Assembly: GCF_905171775.1 (NCBI RefSeq)
Contig: NC_053492.1
Coordinates: forward strand, 186,066,278 to 186,130,277
DNA length: 64,000 bases
Direction of reading: 5' to 3'
From: Rana temporaria
Lineage: Eukaryota > Chordata > Amphibia > Anura > Ranidae
A program made the translations under genes and the position numbers. The notes beneath the pieces were generated by a model. It was not told the DNA's origin. It made no database searches and saw only the letters and a list, made by a program, of their open reading frames with translations. Positions within the stretch are counted from its first letter, which is position 1; each line of letters starts with the position of its first letter. Positions 1-8,892 of this stretch are shown here, one piece after another.

Positions 1-458
1 ATAAAGTGATCGCTGATGACAGAGGGGAGAGAAAGATATATATGAGGGGAAACACATGGAGTTGACATGAGGAAGAGGAGGGAGGGGGAGAAAAAGAGAT
101 GGGCAAAGACAGACATAGATGACTTACATGGATGGCTTACATCAAAGTCATAAAAAGTCATAAAAAATCTATGGGGCCGATGGACGAACGTCTCTCCTGC
201 TAGGGAGTCGTCACCGCTACCGAAGTAGCCAGGCGGGGGGCTACTTCGGTAGCGGTGACGACTCCCTAGCAGGAGAGACGTTCGTCCATCGGCCCCATAG
301 ATTTTTTATGACTTTGATGTAAGCCATCCATGCAAGTCATCTATGTCTGTCTTTGCCCATCTCTTTTTCTCCCCCTCCCTCCTCTTCCTCATGTCAACTC
401 CATGTGTTTCCCCTCATATATATCTTTCTCTCCCCTCTGTCATCAGCGATCACTTTAT
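1..458. repeat. Long near-perfect palindrome (foldback)
   Basis: Bases 1-230 are the reverse complement of 239-458, separated by an 8-base spacer at 231-238. I see one substitution (A at 126 against the complement of the right arm) and one 10-bp tandem duplication in the left arm near 155-175 that the right arm lacks; this explains the unequal arm lengths. Transcribed, it would fold into a roughly 220-bp hairpin. It begins exactly at the window edge, so it may extend upstream. It contains no protein domain. It could be a foldback-type transposon, the core of a larger inverted-repeat element, or an artefact of library or assembly. Confidence 0.93.
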
Positions 459-932
459 TGAGGACTATGATGTGCAGGGGGTGTATTTGTCGTCCTCATC
501 GCCGGATCTACAGTACACCTTCCCCACCTTGTGCATCTTATCAGCACGTCATCGCCACTTTAAATAGTGATGGTTGAGTACTACCATACTTTTTATACAT
601 TTGTTATTCAATTTTAATTTCATTCAACCTTATACATTTTTATGAGCAGCCTTTTTCCTTTAGTATCATAACTACTGTTGCTGTGCACATTCATCCCTCG
701 GCTTCATTAGCAATAGTGGTACTAGTTCTATCTATTTCTAGCTACCACCATCATCATTTCATTTTATTTTTATATCATTATTATTTTTATTTGATTTATT
801 TATATTTTTATTTTTGGTTGTTTGGGGGTGGAGTCTGGACGGCCCCTGGGAGTGTTTCCGTGGTCGGTGGTGGGCGGTGCCTGGGCCTACATGTATTCCT
901 ATTTAATCGGTGTGTGTGTGGATGGCTATGCA
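459..932. other. Gene-free stretch with AT-rich low complexity
   Basis: No recognisable coding region or transposon end. 765-820 is a T/A-rich run built from TTATTT-like units. The sequence leads into the ribozyme at 933 and may be part of the same retroelement, but I see no protein motif to prove it. Confidence 0.5.
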
Positions 933-986
933 CTGCTGGGCTCTGAGGAAGAGGTCTCTGTCACCTCGAAACGCGTCAGCCAGCAG
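933..986 (+). ncRNA. Hammerhead-type self-cleaving ribozyme (type I, minimal helix III)
   Basis: The core elements of a hammerhead are present in order. The helix I 5' strand is 933-942 (CTGCTGGGCT). The conserved box CTGAGGA (CUGANGA consensus) is 943-949. Helix II is GAGGT 951-955 with ACCTC 963-967 around a 7-base loop. GAAA is 968-971. A two-base-pair helix III with a GC loop ends in GTC at 975-977. The helix I 3' strand is 978-986 (AGCCAGCAG). Helix I pairs fully except for one bulged G. Predicted cleavage is after C977. Such minimal type I hammerheads are known from Penelope-like elements and other animal retroelements. The oddity is one extra A at 950 between the box and helix II. No Penelope reverse transcriptase or GIY-YIG domain is visible nearby, so the host element is inferred. 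Confidence 0.68.
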
Positions 987-1249
987 CAACGCACCCCGCC
1001 ACCCCCCCTACATTCTGGAGTGTGGTTCGAGGGGTATTTCAATTATCGTTTGACAAGCCTTTTATCATTCTTTGTTTGTGAGTAGTTTTCATTATTTTGT
1101 TATTTCATTAAAATTTGTCAAACGGTAGTACACGAGGCTGGTGCGCCTTTCTTTCTCCCTTTTTGTCTGATATGAGAAACAAAAACGTGTTACATGTTCC
1201 CTTCTACCCCCTCATATGTTCACTTCTACCCCCTCCCATGATACACAGC

Positions 1250-2047
1250 AGATATGAGAAACAAAAAACTTACCAGTCCCCAAGTCCCCAACAATGGAGT
1301 CATAGCCTGGCAGTCCCTCCACCTGCTCCAGCGCTAGACTCTGAGAGATGACCTCCTCCTCCGGATTGAGTCGCACAGAACAGGCTGGTCCTCCTCCGGT
1401 GCCCCTGCTGTGCTTTTTAATGAGGACAATTTTGTCCCGGACGCGACGCCGCATGTCCGTGAACTTTTTCTGGATGTCCATCCAAGTCCGGTCCTCAAAG
1501 CCCAGGGCATTGATGTCTTAGGTAATCGCCTCAAATATTGCCCTCCTTTGGGCTACGGTAGTATTTTGGTGTTCAGTGACATACAGAACAGCAGTATGGC
1601 GCGTCAGTGCCTCCAGCATGATATCCATCTCCGCTGCCACAAAATTAGCCTTCCTCTTTTTTTTTTTTTGGCCGGGAGCTGCCATCTCGCAGCAAAGGGC
1701 AAAATTACCTTGCTCAGGGGGGGGGGTGGAACAAGCAGGATGTAATTTTGCACAGGACCTGCGCAGGTCTGCCCCTATTTATTTGCTCAGTGCAAGCAGG
1801 TGGGCAAAATTTGCCCTGAAAATAGGTGCAAACCACTGCTGAGTGGAAAAAAAGATCATTTGCATAGGGCACACCCACTTTCACTTGCGCTGCCTTACGC
1901 CCTGATTTTTGCCTTACAAAGGAGCAAATTAGCAGACAAAAGGAATCCTGAATCAGGTGGCAATCTTTCCAATTTGCCCCAGCGCAGAGCAAATCAGCTG
2001 CTCTTCACAGGTGTAACTAAAGGGCAAATCTACCTGAATCTGGGCCA
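1250..2047 (-). mobile_element. PIF/Harbinger element remnant carrying a Myb-like gene
   Basis: The right end at about 2010-2047 reads, on the minus strand, as a Harbinger-style terminus (CTGGCCCAGATTCAGGTAG), like the termini of the MITEs later in the window. Inward from it on the minus strand lies a Myb/SANT-like frame, the usual second protein of Harbinger transposons. No DDE transposase frame and no matching left terminus is visible, so the copy is truncated on the left, where two copies of GATATGAGAAACAAAAA (about 1168 and 1252) flank an 80-bp segment. The assignment rests on the terminus plus the protein type. Confidence 0.6.
1274..1685 (-). pseudogene. Myb/SANT-like DNA-binding protein of a Harbinger transposon, first exon, broken
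   Basis: Read from the ATG at 1685-1683, the frame starts MAAPGQ, runs through a lysine stretch and NFVAAEMDIMLEAL, then AQRRAIFEAIT, and continues after an in-frame TAA with DINALGFEDRT, KKFTDMRRRVRDKI, GTGGGPACSVRLNPEEEV and a LEQVEGLPG tail. This layout matches the NAIF1-like Myb/SANT partner protein of PIF/Harbinger transposons, which binds the element ends and helps bring the transposase into the nucleus. The exon ends in CTG followed by GTAAGT (minus strand, about 1274), a good splice donor. The single stop about 55 codons in shows that the copy is dead. The A13 run near the N-terminus is in frame but prone to slippage. Confidence 0.78.
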
Positions 2048-2226
2048 GTGATTTCAATGCAAGTCGTCTCCAAGTTTGATCCCTGTACATAGTGAGGCAA
2101 CTTGGAGGCAACTTTTCAGGAAGCAGAGAGGAATTTACCCAGAAGCGCCCAGGTACGCCCTTGTCCCCAGGCAGCCCCCACTTTCCTAGACACCGATTGC
2201 TTTCAGTTTTGACACCTCCATATACC
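2048..2226 (+). mobile_element. Possible left end of the MADF-bearing element
   Basis: The segment around 2058-2120 (GCAAGTCGTCTCCAAG, GGCAACTTGGAGGCAACTT) resembles in reverse the GGCGACTTGGGGCGA-type repeats at 3985-4120. The two could be degraded terminal regions of one element spanning the MADF exon and the minisatellite. Similarity is by eye and partial. Confidence 0.35.
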
Positions 2227-2438
2227 ATGTCTACCAGAGTCAGGGAAGGGAATAGAAGAGAGGCTGTGGATAATGAGTCCCTTATAAGGTTCATCAAGGA
2301 GAGACCGTGTCTGTATGACAAAACAGACAGACATTACAGGACCAACTGAAGAGGGACAATGCCTGGCTGGATATCTGTCACCTGTCCTTTGAGGATTTGG
2401 ATGTATTGTCCCAGAGCGACCGCACTGCCAAATGTACA
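2227..2438 (+). pseudogene. MADF-domain DNA-binding protein, first exon with one frameshift
   Basis: The ATG at 2227 opens MSTRVREGNRRE, then LIRFIKERPCLYDKTDRHYR. A one-base loss near 2340 breaks the frame, and the next frame gives QLKRDNAWLDI and SFEDLDVL. The pattern of a hydrophobic helix, then R-P-x-L-Y-D, then Y-x-x-x-x-x-K-x-x-A-W is that of the MADF (Myb/SANT-like) domain, found in transcription factors and as accessory proteins of PIF/Harbinger-like transposons. A splice donor (ACA then GTAAGTG) follows at 2439. It is divergent from the Myb-like frame at 1274-1685, but a Harbinger terminus lies between them, so it probably belongs to a different element. I see no downstream exon. Host origin is possible but less likely in this setting. 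Confidence 0.66.
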
Positions 2439-2689
2439 GTAAGTGTAACCTTTATTATAGGTCTGTTTTCCTTGACTAGGCATGATGGTTGTAGTTCCAT
2501 ACAGGCCACTTGTTTTCACAGAGAATGGGTGCATGAACTCCCCCTTGTCTACACCCCTACCCAGCTCTGAGCACCATGTCTTGTTTCCAACCCCTACTCA
2601 CCTCCAAAGACTACCCCTTCTGGCCATTTGTGGTACTAACAGTTTTGTATAGAACTTTTTACCAAGACAAGCAGTATAATAGATACCTT

Positions 2690-3850
2690 AAAGACAGCAA
2701 CAATGGATCCCCTGCCAGCAACAGTAGATCCCTGCCAGGAACAATAGATCCCTGACAAAAGTAGATCCCTGACAGGAACAATATATTCCCATACAACAGT
2801 AGATCCCTAACAGGAACACTATTTCACATGACAACAACAATAGATCATTGACAACAGTATATCAGTACCAGGATCAATAGATCCCCTTACAACATCAGTA
2901 GATTCCTGACAGGAACAATAGATCCCCTGACAACAATAGATCCATGACATGAATAATAGATCCATGACATGAATAATAGATCCACTTACAACAACAGTAG
3001 ATCCCTAACAGGAACACTAGTTCCCCTGACAACAACAATAGATCGCTGTCAACAGTAGATCCCTAACAGGAACAATAGTTCCTGTAACAATAGATCCCTG
3101 ACAACAGTAGATCCCTGGCAGGAACAATAGTTCCCGTGACAACAACAACAATAGATCCCTGAAAACAGTAGATCCCTAACAGGAACAATAGTTCATGTGA
3201 CAACAATAGACCCCTCACAACAGTAGATCCCTAACAGGAACACCAGTTCCCCTGACAACAATAGATCCCCTTAAAACAACAGTAGATCCCTAATAGGAAC
3301 ACTAGTTCCCCTGACAACAACAATAGATCCCTGACAACAGTAGATCCCTGACAGGAACAATAGTTCCTGTGACAACAATAGATCCCTAACAGTATATCCC
3401 TGGCAGGATTAATGGATCACCTGGCAACAACAATCGTTCCCTGTTAGGAACAATAGATCCCCTGACAACAGTAGATCCCTTACAGGAACAATAGACCCCC
3501 TGTCAACAATAGATCACTGACAGTAACAATAGATCACCTTATAACAACAGTAGATCTCTGACAGGAACAGTAGTTCATGTGACAACAACAATAGATTCCT
3601 CACAACAGTAGATCCCTAACAGGAACACCAGTTCCCCTGACAACAATAGATCCCCTTAAAACAACAGTAGATCCCTAACAGGAACACTAGTTCCCCTAAC
3701 AACAATAGATCCCTGACAGGAACAATAGTTCCTGTGACAACAACAATAGATCCCTGACGAGTAGATCCCTAACAGGAACATATAGTTCCCCTGACAACAA
3801 CAATAGATCCCTAACAACAGTATATCCCTGGCAGGATCAATAGATCAATA
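2690..3850. repeat. Degenerate minisatellite, about 1.15 kb
   Basis: Built from variants of AGATCCCTGACAACAGT, CTAACAGGAACA and TAGTTCCCCTGACAACAACA. Higher-order units of about 55-60 bp are made of sub-units near 18-20 bp. Copies differ by substitutions and small indels, so the array is old or poorly homogenised. It lies downstream of the MADF exon, possibly inside the same element. Spacing is irregular and there are no unique spacers, so it is not a CRISPR array. Confidence 0.9.
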
Positions 3851-3949
3851 CTGCCAAACCAGCTGCTATGACAGCTGACATTACTTAACGCACAGGGAGC
3901 ATTTTGGACACAAAAAAACAGGGAACAGGGAATAAGAATGATGTCAAAA

Positions 3950-4130
3950 GAGCTTAGAAGCTCTGATTGGCCACTTCTAACATTCCCTGTCCTGGAGGCG
4001 ACTTCAAGTCTTGTAAATTGCCCCAGATCGCCCCAAGTCGCCTGGAGTTGCCCCAGGTCGCCCTGTGGTTCATGCTGAAGTCATGTTGGAAGTCGTGTCG
4101 CCCCAGTGTGAACCGACTCTTACTGTAACC
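3950..4130. mobile_element. Terminal region of a DNA transposon (GGCGAC-rich)
   Basis: Repeated short units (TCGCCCCAAGTCGCCTGGAG, GCCCCAGGTCGCCC) end in CCAGTGTGAACCGACTC. On the minus strand this starts like a transposon end (GGTTCACACTGGGGCGACA). It is the candidate partner of 2048-2226. No TSD could be fixed. Confidence 0.45.
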
Positions 4131-4158
4131 TCTCCCTAAAGACCTAGAAGCAACATCT

Positions 4159-5134
4159 TTAACCACTTCCCCACCGCCGCATGTATATGTACGTCCACAG
4201 AATGGCACGTACAGGCAAATGGGCGTACAGGTACGTCCTTGCCTTCTAGCGGGTGGGGGGTCCGATCGGGACCCCCCCCCCCACTACATGCGGCGGTCGG
4301 ATTCCCGCGGGGAACGATCCGGGACGACGGCACGGCTATTTGTTTATAGCCGCCCCGTCGCGATCGCTCCCCGGAGCTGAAGAACGGGGAGAGCCGTATG
4401 TAAACACGGCTTCCCCGTGCTTCACTGTGGCGGCTGCATCGATCGAGTGATCCCTTTTATAGGGAGACACAATCGATGACGTCAGTCCTACAGCCACACC
4501 CCCCTACAGTTGTAAACACACACTAAGTGAACACTAACTCCTACAGCGCCCCCTGTGGTTAACTCCCAAACTGCAACTGTCATTTTCACAATAAAGAATG
4601 CAATTTAAATGCATTTTTTGCTGTGAAAATGACAATGGTCCCAAAAATGTGTCAAAATTGTCCGAAGTGTCCGCCATAATGCCGCAGTCACGAAAAAAAA
4701 ATCGCTGATCGCCGCCATTAGTAGTAAAAAAAAAAAAATGAATAAAAATGCAATAAAACTATCCCCTATTTTGTAAACGCTATAAATTTTGCGCAAACCA
4801 ATCGATAAACGCTTATTGCGATTTTTTTTACCAAAAATAGGTAAACGAATACGTATCGGCCTAAACTGAGGAAAAAACATTTTTTTTATATATGTTTTTG
4901 GGGGATATTTATTATAGCAAAAAGTTTTTTGTTTATAGCGCAAAAAATAAAAAACGCAGAGGTGATAAAATACCACCAAAAGAAAGCTCTATTTGTGGGG
5001 AAAAAAAGACGCCAATTTTGTTCGGGAGCCACGTCGCACGACCGTGCAATTGTCTGTTAAAGCGACGCAGTGCCGAATCGCAAAACCTGGCCTGGGCATT
5101 TAGCTGCCTAAAGGTTCGGGGCTTAAGTGGTTAA
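4159..5134 (+). mobile_element. TTAA-flanked non-autonomous DNA transposon, complete copy
   Basis: The element starts TTAACCACTTCC at 4159 and ends AAGTGGTTAA at 5134. It thus has inverted ends bounded by TTAA, the target duplication used by piggyBac and Kolobok transposases. Internally there is a GC-rich first half with short dyads and an AT-rich second half with blocks shared by the other copies here (ACCAAAAGAAAGCTCTATTT, TTTATAGCGCAAAAAATAAA, GTCCGCCATAA). No transposase frame exists; short frames are shadows. Related copies are at 8893-10378, 23062-23815 (reverse) and 28884-29660 (reverse). The superfamily is inferred from TTAA only. Confidence 0.8.
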
Positions 5135-6560
5135 CAAGCACTGATGTACTTATAGTGTCAAGCAATATCTCAGCTGTATTAATTTGAACAATCAGGCACT
5201 TGGTTGACTGCTATGGCCACAGCCTTATTTTTTCTAGTTTCCATCAGTCCTACCACACTAGTATGTGATAGAAAGCACACAATCCTAATGATGAAATTCA
5301 ACTCCACATATTGGAAGCCTATATTCACTATACAGCTGGTTACAATAGTATTTGTACCCTATATGTACTGTATGTTGTGAATAGGTTCTGTCTTAATAAA
5401 GTATACCTTTATATTACAGATGAAGTTTCTGTATCTAGGATTTCCTTATAGATACATTTCTGATGGAAAATATGTATAGAGGAAATGTAACTGATGGTTA
5501 CATTGGGAATGTTTTAGAAATTCTGTGCTGGGTGAAATCTGTAGGCTTATTTCTCAGTTACTAACTTGGCAAAAGTATGCGGATTGAATGTTCAGACTTC
5601 ACTGGCTGCATACTGGATCACGTAAATGACTTGGAACAGCCTGGTAACTAGGATATATAAAAGCAGATTAGCAATGAAAGCCAATGATATTCTCTCAGTA
5701 AAGGTTCCTTTTGAGTTTTTTGAGAAATTGCATAGAAGTTGCTAAGAGGTAAACCCAGCTTAGTGTACCTCTCACTCCTCAGTAACACTTTTTTATTCAG
5801 CAAGCTGGTGGAGCTAAATGCAGTTCTGATTTTATTCCACTTGTTACTGGCACCAGGAGAGGGCTCTCCTTGCTCTGGTCTGACAGTTGCCAGAAATCAG
5901 ATTGGTACATAAACTTGCTGACTCTTTTGCTTAAGGAAAGAAACTGAGGCAACACTGCACACTAGGACTGAGACCGAAGGTTTCAAGATAAACTTTAGGC
6001 AGATATAAAGCAACATAATTTAACTACGTATTTATTGACATTTTTAAAGTTTTTGTAAACCTAAAAAAAAATGTTCCTGTCTATTTATGCCAGGATAAAC
6101 TGCATTGTGATCTTGCAATGCTTTGTAGCGTTTTCACTGTTCAATACCTGGTTGATCCTGCCTGTTCCTGTGTCCCTGTCTATAAGCTAACCACGCTTAT
6201 GGTTGCTGATCCATGATATAGTGGTCCCTTTACGTCCCTCCATCATCTGCATCTCTGTACAGCATATATATTTCTCTATCTTTCTCCCCCTCCCTCGTTC
6301 CTTCCTGTAGCTTCCTTCTGTGGTCTGTGTAAAGCCCCTCTCCTTCTCTCCTTTTCCCTGCTGCCTTAAATTTGTATTCCTACTCCTCCCCGTCTCTGTG
6401 TAAAAGCTGTAGCGTCTCCAAGAGTTTATTATGTTTGGAGACAGCAGTTTTGCATGCTTTGACATGGCAATGTATTAAAACAATAAAAAAAAATATATTT
6501 AATTTAAATAAAATGTAAAAACAATAAACTACTTCTGTTAAGCTTTTAATTCATGTAAAC
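5135..6560. other. Gene-free, mostly unique sequence
   Basis: No coding domain or transposon terminus recognised. 6145-6162 matches the universal 5' end of 18S rRNA for 18 bases (see findings), but the flanks do not. 6470-6530 is AT-rich. Confidence 0.5.
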
Positions 6561-6636
6561 TCACCAGCCACTTTATTAGGTACACCTTGCTTTTACCGGG
6601 TTGAACCCTCTTTTGCCTTCAGAACTGCCTTAATTC
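6561..6636 (-). mobile_element. Tc1/mariner 3' terminus
   Basis: TCACCAGCCACTTTATTAGG, then TACACCTTGC and GGGTTGAACCC, is the reverse complement of the end of a Tc1/mariner family very common in fish and amphibians. The transposase stop region (reading back CTTCAGAACTGCCTTAATTC) follows for about 25 bases, and the rest of the element is missing. It abuts the gypsy remnant that begins near 6645, marking an insertion or truncation breakpoint. Confidence 0.75.
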
Positions 6637-6639
6637 AGC

Positions 6640-7262
6640 ACATGAACTGATTCTGATAAAGGCAGTAGGTGATTGAGGTGCCAAGTCTTTAGTGGGCCTG
6701 TGTTTCCTTCCGGGCTGATTTGATACACTGACAGATGCTTACAGATGATATAAGGCTGCATCTTCCAGCGATCAGCCATCTTGTGCTTTGCAGAGACACC
6801 CAAGATCCTCAGTAGCACTATATCACCAGGCTATAGATCATGTACTCTCACCCTCAAGTCAAATTTTATTTTTGTTCCACTGCCCTCGGGCATCTGAGGC
6901 AGCCTGAGCCTTCTCATATGCTGTTTTAGGACTCTTCAAGCGGTCCACATATCCTCTGTGGGACGTCATCGAGGTATTGTCCAGGAATGTGCTAAAGGCC
7001 AATTTAACTGGCAGTGAAGCTTCCCTTCCAAACATAAGCTTGTAAGGGGAGTAGCCTGTGGCATCATATTTAGTGCTACTGTAGCCATGTACAATGGCTG
7101 AGATATGCTTATTCCAATGCTGTTTCTGCCCTGAAGTGAGAGTCCCGAGCATATCTGATGTTGCGATTAAATCTCTCTGGCTGAGGGTTCCCTTGAGGAG
7201 GTGGTAGGGACTTGTTCTTGACTTCTGAATGGCCAAAGGGCTTTAGAGTCTCTTGATAAGGT
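6640..7262 (-). pseudogene. Ty3/gypsy integrase, core end and C-terminal domain, broken
   Basis: On the minus strand, 7236-6859 encodes MLGTLTSGQKQHW, IVHGYSSTKYDATGYSPY, LMFGREASLPV and then KAQAASDARGQ. This is the end of the integrase catalytic core and the following helix of Ty3/gypsy pol. 6818-6640 continues in another frame with LLRILGVSAKHKMADRW, PYIICKHLSVYQI, GPLKTWHLNHLLPL, the C-terminal beta domain. Upstream, the usual HPQGN-type segment is visible only across frames near 7200-7250. At least two frameshifts separate these pieces. Integrase would join the element's cDNA to host DNA; this copy cannot. Confidence 0.85.
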
Positions 7263-7745
7263 CAAAGGTAATTGAGGTAATAAACAAAGAACTTCTCTAC
7301 CAGGATCCTGTTCACAGTGGATGCTTGCTGGTCTTTAGTTGGAAATGCCTGGGCATACAAGGTAAAATGGTCAGTCACCACCAGGATATTTCCCTATCCA
7401 CTAGAGTCGGGCTCCAGACACAAAGTCTAGTTCCATGGGTCCTTGACTCTAAAGATGCCCATTGGGGCAGCTCTATGGGGTATACTCTCTTTATACACTG
7501 TATGCAGGAATGGCAGTAACTAACTTCAGCCTGCATGCAGGGCCAATATAAATTATCTAGCAGGTTGAATGTCCTTTCGGGACTTAGGTGGCCTTGATTG
7601 TCATGTAAAGCAATCAGCACAGTCTCTGTTTTCCTTGGCATGAATGGCTGTCCCCTCTCTTCAGGATCGTCGAAGGGGCCACTGTGGTATACCACTTTGT
7701 TGCGTAACTGTAACTGATCCCATTCTCACTGCACTAGACGGGCTT
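7263..7745 (-). pseudogene. Ty3/gypsy integrase N-terminal zinc-binding region, broken
   Basis: The minus-strand frame 7695-7375 reads VVYHSGPFDDPEERGQPFMP, then ALHDNQGHLSPERTFNLL, NLYWPCMQAEVSYCHSC. The His-x-x-x-x-x-His and Cys-x-x-Cys spacing is the H2C2 zinc finger that opens gypsy integrases. It lies directly 5' (minus sense) of the core remnant at 6859-7236. A further frame at 7745-7700 (EGQCPDLLLTNTQKEARLVQ) is the linker from RNase H. The catalytic D,D-35-E part of the core between this frame and 7236 is scrambled. Confidence 0.83.
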
Positions 7746-8335
7746 CTTTTTGAGTGTTTGTAAGTAGTAGATCTGGGCATTGGCCCTCCAAAGCCTTCAA
7801 CACCAAACTGCAAAGGGGGTCCTATATCTGGTCCCTTCTCAAATTCTTATTGGAGAGCTTGGCCAGGCCTTCATACCCAACTTGGGCAAGCTCAAAGTAA
7901 CATCTGTCAGGACCCAAATGTCTTCAGCTCTTGACCCTCCTCCGGCTTGGTATTTCGTTCCTTGGCATAGGGCTCATATATACTTTCGGGTGTCAGTTGA
8001 GCCCACTCTTCAGAAGAGGCTCCTGAATCATAGGGTCTCCTTGACAGCATCCGCATCCTTGTTCCCGACCCCAGAATGGTACTTCAAATGTGAAATTGTA
8101 AATGGTTTGTCTGCAGGAACAATTTTAGGGTTTGAAGTCTGCAGGGACTCAGACACTCTTGCCAGGCAATGTGGTGATTTTGGCTGCCAGGAGATGAATA
8201 ATTTACATCATTTGAGACCACCGATCCAATGTCAACTAAAAATGCTGATGCTGGCCTGGCTACAGTCTCCTTGTCCTCAAACATCGCTTCTTCCTCCATC
8301 ACTACCTTAATGAACCCAGGATACTTTAACCACTT
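7746..8335 (-). mobile_element. Ty3/gypsy pol linker (RNase H to integrase), heavily decayed
   Basis: Minus-strand pieces such as FTFEVPFWGREQGCG (equivalent to the YRPGKxNxxAD end of RNase H) and a serine-rich stretch NYSSPGSQNHHIAWQECLS appear in different frames with many stops. The order along the minus strand agrees with pol. No LTR, gag or reverse-transcriptase motif is left; a TTAA-type element starts at 8336. Confidence 0.55.
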
Positions 8336-8892
8336 TACAACCGGGCCTATTTTGGCACTTCTCTCCTTCATGTAAAAATCTAAATTTTTTGCTTGAAAAT
8401 TAATCAGAACCCCCAAACATTATATTTTTTTTAGCAGACGCCCTAGGGAATAAAATGGCGGTCATTGCAACTTTTTTTTTCTCGCACAGTATTTGCGCAA
8501 TAATTTTTCAAACACCTTTTTTTGGGGAAAAAAATTGGTGTCATGAATTAAAAAAAATAACAAAACAGTAAAGATAGCCCGGGGACAGGGGCGTTTTAAA
8601 AATAATATTTTTTTTCATTTTATTTTCGTTTTACTTAATTTTTTTTATTTTTACACTTTTTTACATTTTTTTTTTGATCACTTTTATTCCTATTACAAGG
8701 AATGTAAACATCCCTTGTAATAGGAATCATCAGTGTGACAGGTCCTCTTTATCGAGAGATGTGGGGTCAATAAGACCCCACATCTCTCCTCCAGGCTTAC
8801 AAGCATGAAATTGTTGAAAAAAAATTCACTGATCACATGCCGACAGCCACGACTGCAGCTTTGTTTACTTCCGGGTACCGGGCGTGATGTTA
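8336..8892. mobile_element. TTAA-type repeat, left part, interrupted
   Basis: Starts TTAACCACTTTACAACCGGG. It has two perfect hairpins typical of this class: CCTATTACAAGG with its complement (about 8690-8727) and GAGATGTGGGGTC with GACCCCACATCTC (about 8757-8787). It is cut at TTAA 8893-8896, where the next element begins. The sequence after 10378 may be its continuation. Confidence 0.65.

Noticed and set aside
2690..3850. CRISPR-like array
   Set aside because: Repeats are irregular and degenerate, with no unique spacers of constant length, and the window is from a vertebrate.
6145..6162. 18S rRNA gene
   Set aside because: Only 18 bases match; the sequence on both sides is unrelated.
7780..8310. 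176-codon plus-strand frame
   Set aside because: It is antisense to the decayed gypsy pol and has no domain of its own.
6640..8335. Endogenous retrovirus
   Set aside because: Integrase motifs are of Ty3/gypsy retrotransposon type; no env, gag or retroviral protease pattern is visible.
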